Assembly: GCF_042432905.1 (NCBI RefSeq)
Contig: NZ_JBHLWI010000003.1
Span: forward strand, 6,968 to 70,967
Origin: Fontibacter flavus
GTDB lineage: Bacteria; Bacteroidota; Bacteroidia; Cytophagales; Cyclobacteriaceae
Reading direction: 5' to 3'
DNA length: 64,000 nt
In this document: positions 51,567 through 59,103 of the stretch, in pieces
Layout of the letters: every line of letters starts with the position of its first letter
Position numbering within the stretch: position 1 is the first letter of the stretch
Translations under genes and position numbers: made by a program
Notes under the pieces: generated by a model
What the model saw: only the letters and a program-made list of their open reading frames with translations
Databases searched by the model: none
Told to the model about the DNA's origin: nothing

Positions 51567-52235
51567 TTATTCGAAATTTCTTTTTAGTACAAGAACTTTC
51601 CATTCTTCGATTAAACCATTAGTGACTGCCTCATCATAACATTTCAAAATGGCTTTTCTTAATTCCTCAGCTCCTTGACCTTGAACTGGTTTTAAATGTT
51701 TAACCCATAGCTCTAGTTCTTTTTCAGATGTCATTACCTTATCAATCCTTACCATGTCCTGTGCAATTGATAAAAGTTTTTGTGCCAGATCTTTATTAAT
51801 TACTTTTTGAGGACTAATACAATTTCCAGATGGAAGTATATCCGTATAAAATGATTACTGTTTTAAATTCTCCAAAGTATCCCCATGATTACTATTTGGA
51901 TCAAAAATTTTTCTGAGTTCTTCGGGTTTTCTTGCACCACTTTCAACTAAATCAGGTAGAATCCATATCAAATTTTTCGCTGTATGTCGTCTATAGTTTT
52001 TCCATTCTCTTCCTATTTCTTTGGGATCATCTGTTAAGAGCATGGCACGTATAATCGTTGACTTCCCTGATTCCTCGATGGCTAAAACAGATAGTGAAAA
52101 GCACCTTTCATACCTTTTATTCTTAAACAACAATTCAGCATCACTTAACAAGGAACTTGCATTATCATAAGCTACTTTTATCCCTTCAGCAGCAGTTTTA
52201 ATATCAAGTTTCCCTTTAAATTGCTTTTGGTTCAT
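51567..52235 (-). pseudogene. abiV: AbiV-type HEPN protein gene with in-frame stop
   Basis: The N-terminal 126 residues match AbiV-family (HEPN-like) abortive infection proteins: AAEGIKVAYDNASSLLSDAELLF, then LSVLAIEESGKSTI. After LENLKQ a TAA (51855-51857) interrupts the gene, and the same frame continues without shift as SFYTDILPSGNCISPQKV and on through LLSIAQDMVRIDKV to EEWKVLVLKRNFE, ending at 51567. The joined product would be about 222 residues, the normal AbiV size. A single base change (for example CAA to TAA) explains it. The HEPN core with its E-E-SGK segment is in the first part. Confidence 0.8.
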
Positions 52236-52317
52236 TTTGCTTCATTTTGCTTTTTCATTTGACGTTTAAATGAACAAACTACATGATTCATAATGTAGTT
52301 TGTTCAATATAACATAA

Positions 52318-54243
52318 TCACACAGGTATAACATTTTCTTGTCCAAACCATTCTGTTGCTTTAGCTATCACTTGCGGACTTGGGTTATAATAAAAAACCA
52401 CCAAATTCTCTTTAGTCCGGGTGCAGCATACGTAGAAAATCTTTTGTGTTCTTTCGAGAACGCTTTCCGTACCTGTATTTAAAAACATGTTCTCAAAGTT
52501 GTATTTATTCCAGCCTCCGTTATCTAAGATTACAAGAACATTTTCGAACTCAGTTCCTTTGGTCTTATGTTGTGTGGAAAATGGTGTTTTACCTTCCAGA
52601 TAGTCGTACAACTTTTGGAACTCGCTGTACTGAACTTCCTTTACCCTGTTGTACAGGTATTCATTCTTTACCTTGAAGTCCTTCAGCTTATCATCCACCA
52701 GACAAATACCTTTTTCATTAGCATCATAGATCACATCCTCAATGGTTTTGTCCCCCACATTGATAAGGCTTTCAATATTATCCTTCAAGATTCTTTTGGC
52801 GGCAATGTTGACAATTTTGTCTTTGTAGTCCGTTGCTCGCAAAAATTCATTATATCTACCGACTTGATACAGCATGATATTGCTTTGAATCTTAAAAAGA
52901 TGTTTAATTAAATTATCCCGTTTTGAGCCTTTTTTATTCTCATCATCCTCATCTTGCTTTTTGTCATCAATTAAAGCATCCTTGGATAGATATATTTTTC
53001 TAACTTCTGAGAAGGGTTTGTCTTTTAATTGGTTATATAATTCAACGTTTATCGGATTTTGGAGCAATATGTCTTTTTTGAGTTGCCGTTGTCTATTCTT
53101 CAATTGAAATTTATCGACAACTGCATCAAAACTGTCGTTGTCGGATATTTCAATTTCAGGATTATTGTTCTTTTTATTGTCTTTAATCTTACGCAAAACA
53201 TCATTCTTTAACCCAATCACTGGATCACTATCATAAATATCCATCAATGTTCTGAATCCGGCTTTGTCCGCAATCAGGTTATGGGTTAAATTTAGTTCCT
53301 TTGTTTCTTTGCTGTCGTCAAAATTCCATTTGTGGTTTGCAGTCAAATATTGCTTTACAGCTGAAATATCCCCATCGTGTGAATGAAGAAACAGGATGTT
53401 CCCCTCTTTTACCTGACCAGCCAACATATTCGGTGCATTTTTATCAGTTGAAGGTTCTTGGATTATGTCGTCCGTTCTTAATCTGTTCGCCAGATTAATT
53501 ATTTTGCGCGGGCTTCTTCTGTTTTGGGTCTTCTTTAGCTCCTTTACCGTATCAGCTGTGTTCCCTTTATATTGGTCAAGATTGCCAATGCCATCATCAT
53601 AAATAGATTGCATAGCGTCTCCGAAGAAACCGATAAGGTTTTTCTTCTCGCTTTTCTTGAAGTGATTCAAAAGAATTTCAACTACTACCGAATTAGTATC
53701 CTGATATTCGTCAATAAAAATGAACTGGTATTTGTCTTTAACAATAGCACTGAGTTTAGGATAGTTTTCAAAAAGGTGATTTGCTATAATCAATAACTCG
53801 TCATGAGAAATGATACCCTCTTTGAGTTTTAAAAATTCCTTATACTGAATTCCTTTTTCAAGTTCGTCAAAATAATTTGCTGGTATAGAGTCGTCTTCAT
53901 CAATTGAAATCTTAGTGTTTTCATCATTTGCTAAAGCAATAATTGTAGATTTTAGCTCTTTTTGAAAGTGTTTGATGTTGTCCCATAAAAAATCGTATAT
54001 GGTAGATACATTCAAGTTTTTATGGTTTACCCTTTCTTCTATTTCCTTTACCGCTGCATTGGTATAAGTCATACAGGCTACCTTGGCAGTTGGATTTTCT
54101 GATATGACCTGCCGAATGACCTGAACCAACGAATAGGTTTTACCACTTCCTGCGCCACCACTCAACAGGAAGTTACGCTTGTTGTCAATACACTGGAAAA
54201 TCTCTTGTACTTCCGGCTCCAAATTCAATCTTTCTTCAACCAT
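52318..54243 (-). CDS. gajB: UvrD-like helicase GajB of Gabija system
   Basis: Superfamily 1 DNA helicase of 641 residues. Motif I is LLSGGAGSGKTYS near residue 28, motif Ia region CMTYTNAAVKEI, motif II FIDEYQDTN near 172, motif III FGDAMQSIYDD, and C-terminal motifs with THKTKGTEFENV and YVCCTRTKENL. It is longer than the first-described GajB (about 494 residues), with a charged insertion near 345-450. It begins 19 bases inside the end of the GajA gene, so the two are translationally coupled. In Gabija it assembles with GajA and is thought to sense DNA ends or ssDNA. Confidence 0.88.
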   Translation of the reverse strand: MVEERLNLEPEVQEIFQCIDNKRNFLLSGGAGSGKTYSLVQVIRQVISENPTAKVACMTYTNAAVKEIEERVNHKNLNVSTIYDFLWDNIKHFQKELKSTIIALANDENTKISIDEDDSIPANYFDELEKGIQYKEFLKLKEGIISHDELLIIANHLFENYPKLSAIVKDKYQFIFIDEYQDTNSVVVEILLNHFKKSEKKNLIGFFGDAMQSIYDDGIGNLDQYKGNTADTVKELKKTQNRRSPRKIINLANRLRTDDIIQEPSTDKNAPNMLAGQVKEGNILFLHSHDGDISAVKQYLTANHKWNFDDSKETKELNLTHNLIADKAGFRTLMDIYDSDPVIGLKNDVLRKIKDNKKNNNPEIEISDNDSFDAVVDKFQLKNRQRQLKKDILLQNPINVELYNQLKDKPFSEVRKIYLSKDALIDDKKQDEDDENKKGSKRDNLIKHLFKIQSNIMLYQVGRYNEFLRATDYKDKIVNIAAKRILKDNIESLINVGDKTIEDVIYDANEKGICLVDDKLKDFKVKNEYLYNRVKEVQYSEFQKLYDYLEGKTPFSTQHKTKGTEFENVLVILDNGGWNKYNFENMFLNTGTESVLERTQKIFYVCCTRTKENLVVFYYNPSPQVIAKATEWFGQENVIPV

Positions 54244-56309
54244 AATAAGCCTTCTTTGATATAAGCAGGAATTTTCCAGTTACTAAAATCACCGTTACTA
54301 TGATAGAGGATATCCAGAGCAAAGTGTGTTTTTTTCTTTATGCACCTTTCAGCCAACTCGTATGCACCAGTGCCGTTTTCGAAAAGCTCTTTATTCTGAA
54401 GCCCTTTGAAGTTCTCTTTGTTGTCATCTACAAACCCTTTGTTTATATGGATAATTGCGTCTTCAAAACTCCGAGCATGATATTCTTGTTCTTCAATCTG
54501 ATAGGCAATTAGTAACCTTTCTTCCTTAAGTAACCTATTATTAAGATTTAATTGTTTAAGGTTACCCCAATTAGTTTCAGGGAAATAATAAAGAATGGCA
54601 GAATTACTCGTTCCAGTTCCATCTATGACGGAACATGCTTCCCTTTTGGTCTTTCCTCCATCTACAGCAACCTCTCTGATTGAATCAATATCGGTTATGA
54701 TTAAACTCTTGATCCCTAAAAAGTCAATGAATTTTTCAAATATCTGAGAATAAGCTCCCACCTCAATAACAGAAATATTTTGAGAAAGCAAGGGTAGGTA
54801 CCTGTCTTGTTCACCCGCTGCGGCATATTTCCTTTCTTCTTCAATATCCACCTTTCGCATGAGGGTAGGAACAAGAATGCGCTCGGTATCCCCTTCGATC
54901 AAAATAGCCTTATCTGCAAAAAATATTTCTGCCCTGCTAATTGTCAGATATTGTTTCAGGAATTGATATTGTGTTGTCTCAATGTCATACTCATTTTTGA
55001 GGTCTTTTAGATTCCTGGCTAATATTCCAATTTCCTTATCCCTTTTTAGGTATTTGATGTCATCAAAATCACTGTCGGCTACAATGCAGGTAGAATGAGT
55101 GCTAATAATGTATTGTAAATCTTTGTTCTCACCGTCTTCCCGCTTAATGCCTTCACCAAGTAATTTCTTTATGTTCTTGATGAAAACATATTGCATCTGA
55201 GGATGAGTGTGTGCTTCCGGTTCCTCAATAAAGAGGAGGTTTATATCGGCTGGTTTTTTGTCTTTTTCCCGTTTAAACTCCTGTACAAGAATCTCAATTT
55301 CAAAGATCATACTGATTAGGTTCATATAGCCCAATCCGTTATAATGCTCAGGAAGATGATTGTCTGCATCATGCTTATAGACAACCGTAGTATTCCCTTC
55401 AAGTAATTCCCGGTGTTGAAGGGTGGATATTATTTCAATCTCGGATTCATTAATTTTTACGCCACCAAAATCCTTTACTTTCTTAACAATACCATCAAAT
55501 AGTGTCTTGTATATTCCGCTTAGATGAGTATCCGTTTCGCTCAGAGTATCTTTGAAATCTTCAACGGCCTTATTTTGTTCATCGTTTGTCTCGGTACGCC
55601 TGTAGATCCTTGATGTCTGACCAGAAAGCGTTTTATCAACATCCTTATTCGCAACATCACGTTTTGCGCTGATGTATTTGAAGTTGATAATATCGGCAAC
55701 ACTGATTTTTTCAGTTTCCAAATCAATGGAGATATCCTCATTTGCCTTTTTTGTAGCAGGGACATAGGTTAATGAGCGCTTACCGATCTTAAAGAAAGCT
55801 GCATGATTTAATTTCAAGAAGTCAATTACAGTTCGGATTTTATATCCAGGTTTTTCCTGTTCTTTTGCCTTATCCTTAATCACAAATTCTAGATATTCCT
55901 TTCTAAGACGGGTGTACTCGGTATAATTTAAAATGTATTCAAAGCCAAGAACGATAACGTTATTATCCGGGTCTAAATCCATCATGACCCTACTGATATT
56001 AGATAGATTGTCTGACTCATTGTATTCAATAAACAATCTGAGCCTTATGCCCAATTTTTTATAATCTTTCTCAGTAATGGGAACATTAGATTCTATACTA
56101 GCCTTGAGTTCTTTTTTGAAATCAATATTGAAATCGTCAAAAGAGAATTTATTCCTATCTAAATGACCTAAGAATTTATCGAGAACCGAAAGAATAGTGG
56201 TTTTGCCTGTATTATTCTTACCAATGACTAGAGAAAGGTCTTTTTCCAAATCCATGGAAAAATCTTTTAATAACCGATAATTCTCTATTTCTATTTTAAA
56301 TACTCTCAT
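54225..56309 (-). CDS. gajA: OLD-family ATPase-TOPRIM nuclease GajA
   Basis: Protein of 694 residues with an N-terminal ABC/SMC-like ATPase: Walker A GKNNTGKTT (30-38), Walker B with LLFIEEPEAHTHPQ near 385, and D/H-loop ISTHSTCIVAD. The TOPRIM nuclease domain follows, with ILIEGDTERI (catalytic Glu, near 490) and ITDIDSI (near 555). An OLD nuclease directly followed by a UvrD-like helicase is the Gabija layout. GajA is a sequence-specific nicking nuclease inhibited by nucleotides in studied systems. The length exceeds the ~578-residue prototype, mostly in the ATPase insert. Confidence 0.88.
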   Translation of the reverse strand: MRVFKIEIENYRLLKDFSMDLEKDLSLVIGKNNTGKTTILSVLDKFLGHLDRNKFSFDDFNIDFKKELKASIESNVPITEKDYKKLGIRLRLFIEYNESDNLSNISRVMMDLDPDNNVIVLGFEYILNYTEYTRLRKEYLEFVIKDKAKEQEKPGYKIRTVIDFLKLNHAAFFKIGKRSLTYVPATKKANEDISIDLETEKISVADIINFKYISAKRDVANKDVDKTLSGQTSRIYRRTETNDEQNKAVEDFKDTLSETDTHLSGIYKTLFDGIVKKVKDFGGVKINESEIEIISTLQHRELLEGNTTVVYKHDADNHLPEHYNGLGYMNLISMIFEIEILVQEFKREKDKKPADINLLFIEEPEAHTHPQMQYVFIKNIKKLLGEGIKREDGENKDLQYIISTHSTCIVADSDFDDIKYLKRDKEIGILARNLKDLKNEYDIETTQYQFLKQYLTISRAEIFFADKAILIEGDTERILVPTLMRKVDIEEERKYAAAGEQDRYLPLLSQNISVIEVGAYSQIFEKFIDFLGIKSLIITDIDSIREVAVDGGKTKREACSVIDGTGTSNSAILYYFPETNWGNLKQLNLNNRLLKEERLLIAYQIEEQEYHARSFEDAIIHINKGFVDDNKENFKGLQNKELFENGTGAYELAERCIKKKTHFALDILYHSNGDFSNWKIPAYIKEGLLWLKKD

Positions 56310-56338
56310 TTCTTCAGTTCAATTGAAATTTAGGCAAT

Positions 56339-56812
56339 TTAGATGTATGCATGAATGTACTGTAAAAAATCTTTTGCTCTAATCGTGTCAGGACTTTGAC
56401 CATAAAGAATTTTAACAGATCCAAAGGTTTTGAGCCAGTTTATCTCCTGCTGCGTAATCTGGTCATGAGGATAATTAAACTTTTCATGTTGAACAAAAAA
56501 GAAAAGCTTATTTGTAGTTTGTAGCTCAATTAGTATATCCAATGCAATTTTTTGCTCAATAGTGGCTTCACCAGTGATTGGAGGTACCTTAGGGCAAAAA
56601 GCAATTACAAACCTTTGATAATTTTGTCTTGGGAAAGTACGAACCCAATTAAGCAATCCCTGTCCATCATCATCATTTGACATTTTTCGCACTCTGACAT
56701 TATATTGACTAATTTGCACAGTTTTTTGGCGACTACTATTTCCGGTCAAAACTCTTAAAGCCCTTGACTTGCCCCAATTTGAATGCCCTACATAGATGAA
56801 AACTTTTTTCAT
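56339..56812 (-). CDS. Small P-loop protein upstream of GajA
   Basis: Protein of 157 residues from ATG 56812 (MKKVFIYVGHSNWGKS), preferred to an upstream in-frame ATG at 56887 that lacks family-like sequence and a clear Shine-Dalgarno. The P-loop GHSNWGKS (residues 9-16) fits Walker A GxxxxGKS. A Walker B-like FVIAFCP occurs near 88, and KLFFFVQHEKFNY near 124. It ends 29 bases before gajA, in the same orientation, so it is probably in the Gabija transcript. It is not part of the classical two-gene system. Confidence 0.72.
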   Translation of the reverse strand: MKKVFIYVGHSNWGKSRALRVLTGNSSRQKTVQISQYNVRVRKMSNDDDGQGLLNWVRTFPRQNYQRFVIAFCPKVPPITGEATIEQKIALDILIELQTTNKLFFFVQHEKFNYPHDQITQQEINWLKTFGSVKILYGQSPDTIRAKDFLQYIHAYI

Positions 56813-56882
56813 AATTCCATTTTTAAAGCTTTTTAGAATCCCTCCAAAATAAAAAACTCTCCCCACATACCACCTATTTCCC

Positions 56883-57165
56883 ATCAAAAATCACCTAAAG
56901 AATTTTGTCTTTGTAATCCTCTGATTTTTCAGCCATTGGAGTAGCCCTCCATAAAAAAATGCCCCACTTCCAAATCGCAGTGGGGAAAAATCCTGTGGAA
57001 GCCCTTCAATTTTGACCCGTAAACCAAAATTGAAATGCCATGAATGGAACAAATGCAAACACCGGATCGGGCGGAAAAGTCCCCCCTCTTTTTGACCATG
57101 TCAAAGCCTATTTTTCCCTCAAAGGAATGTCCATAGACGAAGCAGAAATTTTCTACTATCACTAT
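56883..57165 (+). repeat. Direct repeat, leader plus small gene (copy C)
   Basis: Partner of 47,620-47,912. The leader holds two hairpins: CCCCACT/AGTGGGG (56962-56968 and 56979-56985) and TTCAATTTTG/CAAAATTGAA. It leads to an intact copy of the small backbone gene. Its left edge marks the right border of cargo block 2. Confidence 0.85.
57005..57034 (+). promoter_or_regulatory. Conserved hairpin before small gene (copy C)
   Basis: Perfect 10-bp inverted repeat identical in both arms to that of copy B while the 10-base loop differs at two positions (ACCCGTAAAC versus ACCTGTAAGC). It ends 5 bases before ATG 57040. Conservation of arms suggests an operator or a translational control hairpin. 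Confidence 0.65.
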
Positions 57166-57255
57166 GAATCTATGGATTGGGAAAGTGAAAACGGAACACC
57201 TTTCAGCAACTGGAAAACGCTTGCAGATGATTGGATATGGAACCTCTTGAACTGA
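57040..57255 (+). CDS. Small backbone protein, copy C
   Basis: Intact 71-residue member of the small family described for copy A: a Gly/Asn-rich start, PPLFDHVKAYFSLKG, DEAEIFYYHYESMDW and a Trp-rich end (NWKTLADDWIWNL). No domain is known. The gene is immediately upstream of the candidate oriT and the mobilisation genes, so a role in transfer or element maintenance is plausible but not shown. Confidence 0.78.
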   Translation: MNGTNANTGSGGKVPPLFDHVKAYFSLKGMSIDEAEIFYYHYESMDWESENGTPFSNWKTLADDWIWNLLN

Positions 57256-57268
57256 TCAATCACACCCC

Positions 57269-57417
57269 GATTGCTGCAATCTTTATCAGATCCTTTCAAG
57301 GTCATGGATTGCATTTTGGAGCAATCAGCAAGATGTAGGATTGTCGGACGCCAATCCAATCTTGTCCTCAGCTCCGAAGTCGCACCGGGGGATAAATCCT
57401 CCGAAGTCGGATTTATC
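57269..57417 (+). other. Candidate origin of transfer (oriT)
   Basis: 150 bases dense in inverted repeats, directly before mobC: GATTGC-T-GCAATC (57269-57281), GATTGC/GCAATC (57307-57312 and 57321-57326), GGATTG/CAATCC (57338-57343 and 57352-57357) and GATAAATCC/GGATTTATC (57391-57399 and 57409-57417). The word TCCGAAGTCG is repeated directly beside the last dyad. oriT sites of Bacteroides mobilisable elements lie in this position and carry such dyads. The nic site cannot be placed. Confidence 0.6.
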
Positions 57418-57433
57418 TCAAACTTAAGAATGT

Positions 57434-57829
57434 ATGAAAAAAAGAGCCGTAGAGTACCCAATAAAAAGAACCATCAGGTTCACTGAAAAAGAAGATGCAA
57501 AACTTGGAAAGCTACTCCAAAAAAGCACCTATTGTCAGACTTTAAGTGAGCTGATCCGTGATATGCTTTTCAAGAAAGAGATCACCGTCAATACGTATGA
57601 CGCAAGCCTGCAAGAAGTAAAGTTAAAGCTTGCAAGAATCAGAAACGAGCTTCAAGCCATAGGTGTCAACATCAACCAGATCACACGGTATTTCAACTCC
57701 TCTCAGGATGTGGAAGCCAAGCAGGCTTATGCGGAAAAGGTTGTGCCTCATTACAGGAATGTTGAAGGTAAGATAGAGGAACTGCTTGCCATTCTTTCCA
57801 AATTGTCCAGACGATGGTCGCCAAAATAA
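57434..57829 (+). CDS. mobC: MobC-like relaxosome accessory protein
   Basis: Protein of 131 residues of the MobC/ribbon-helix-helix relaxosome family. The N-terminal RTIRFTEKED segment fits the DNA-binding RHH strand; LKLARIRNELQAIGVNINQITRYFN is the family core near residues 60-85. It binds oriT and helps the relaxase in related systems. It overlaps the relaxase gene by 16 bases. Confidence 0.87.
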   Translation: MKKRAVEYPIKRTIRFTEKEDAKLGKLLQKSTYCQTLSELIRDMLFKKEITVNTYDASLQEVKLKLARIRNELQAIGVNINQITRYFNSSQDVEAKQAYAEKVVPHYRNVEGKIEELLAILSKLSRRWSPK

Positions 57830-59103
57830 CCACAGGGAAAAACATACGAGGTGCTTTGCATTACAACGAGAACAAACTGGAAAAAGGTGAAGCAGATTTA
57901 CTGTTGGCCAATGGATTTATGGATGATAGTGATACAGTAAGCCTCCATGACAAACTTGTTCAATTCCGGGAGTTCACAGACAAAAACAAACGCACCAAAA
58001 CCAATACAATACATATATCCCTGAACTTCTCTCTGAAAGATGGATTGGACCACGAGAAGCTGAAAAAAATAGCCATAACCTACATGGAAGGAATCGGTTT
58101 TGGTGACCAGCCCTACCTAGTCTACCAGCATTTTGATGCGGCACACCCTCACATTCACATTCTCACTACCAATATCAGGGAGGATGGTAAACGCATTGAA
58201 ACCCACAACCTCGGCAAGAACCAATCTGAACTTGCCCGGAAGGCCATCGAGGAAAGGTTCAGGCTGATAAAGGCAGAAGACCAAAAAAAGGAACAGGCGT
58301 ATATCCTCCAGCCTCTATCAATGGGAAAAGTTCAATACGGTCAATCAAAAACCAAAGCAGCCATATCCAACATAGTGACAGAAGTTATGAGAACTTACAT
58401 GTTTACATCACTGGCCGAATTCAATGCTGCCTTGCGTCAATTCAATGTGACAGCTTACCGGGGTGAACTGGAATCCCGGATGTATCAGAAAAAGGGATTG
58501 GTCTATTCCATTTCTGATGGTGACGGAAACAGGTTGGGTGTTCCCATCAAGGCGAGCTCCATCCATTCCAAACCAACATTCCAAAATCTTGAAAAGCGGT
58601 TCGAACAGAACAAGGAGCGTAGAAAACAACACAAGGCCAGAGCTGTCAAAACCATAGAGAATATACTGACCAAACCTGAAGCAAAAGACTTGGACGGGCT
58701 TAAAGCGACTCTTTCCAAAAGGGGAATCCATGCGGTTTTCAGAACCAACGATCAGGGACGGCTATACGGGGTGACTTTCGTGGACAATGTTACCCGGAGT
58801 GTTTTTAACGGGAGTGATTTGGGCAAACAGCTCAGCGCAAATGCCCTTCACCAGAGGTTCAATATCAGAGATGAGGACGGAGTGGATTCAAATCAGAAAA
58901 AGGGGAGCCAAGACGAAACCGCAACGGAAGAACTCGCACAGGGTCGCTCATTGGCCGAAGAGATAATTCAGGGGTTGTTTGATGAGGTGCCGGGAGAATT
59001 CCTTCCCGAAAACAGACCTCACCGGAAGAAGAAGAAAAAAACGTCGCAAATAATACAAATCAACGATCATGGGAACAGGGGAAAACGAAGAGGCATTACG
59101 TAA
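57814..59103 (+). CDS. Relaxase/mobilisation nuclease
   Basis: MOB-family relaxase of 429 residues. The nuclease domain occupies about 1-260; the three-His metal motif is visible in the HFDAAHPHIHIL region (about 107-117), and a conserved GKNIRGALHYNENK near the start probably holds the Tyr. The C-terminal ~150 residues are charged and unstructured-like, ending in a basic tail (RKKKKKTS). It nicks oriT and pilots the strand. Overlaps with mobC and the coupling protein gene show tight co-translation. Confidence 0.9.
   Translation: MVAKITTGKNIRGALHYNENKLEKGEADLLLANGFMDDSDTVSLHDKLVQFREFTDKNKRTKTNTIHISLNFSLKDGLDHEKLKKIAITYMEGIGFGDQPYLVYQHFDAAHPHIHILTTNIREDGKRIETHNLGKNQSELARKAIEERFRLIKAEDQKKEQAYILQPLSMGKVQYGQSKTKAAISNIVTEVMRTYMFTSLAEFNAALRQFNVTAYRGELESRMYQKKGLVYSISDGDGNRLGVPIKASSIHSKPTFQNLEKRFEQNKERRKQHKARAVKTIENILTKPEAKDLDGLKATLSKRGIHAVFRTNDQGRLYGVTFVDNVTRSVFNGSDLGKQLSANALHQRFNIRDEDGVDSNQKKGSQDETATEELAQGRSLAEEIIQGLFDEVPGEFLPENRPHRKKKKKTSQIIQINDHGNRGKRRGIT

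Noticed and set aside
54225..56309. OLD nuclease plus helicase as a PARIS or retron-type system
   Set aside because: Direct pairing of an OLD ATPase-TOPRIM protein with a UvrD-like helicase is the Gabija arrangement; no reverse transcriptase or AriB-type partner is present.
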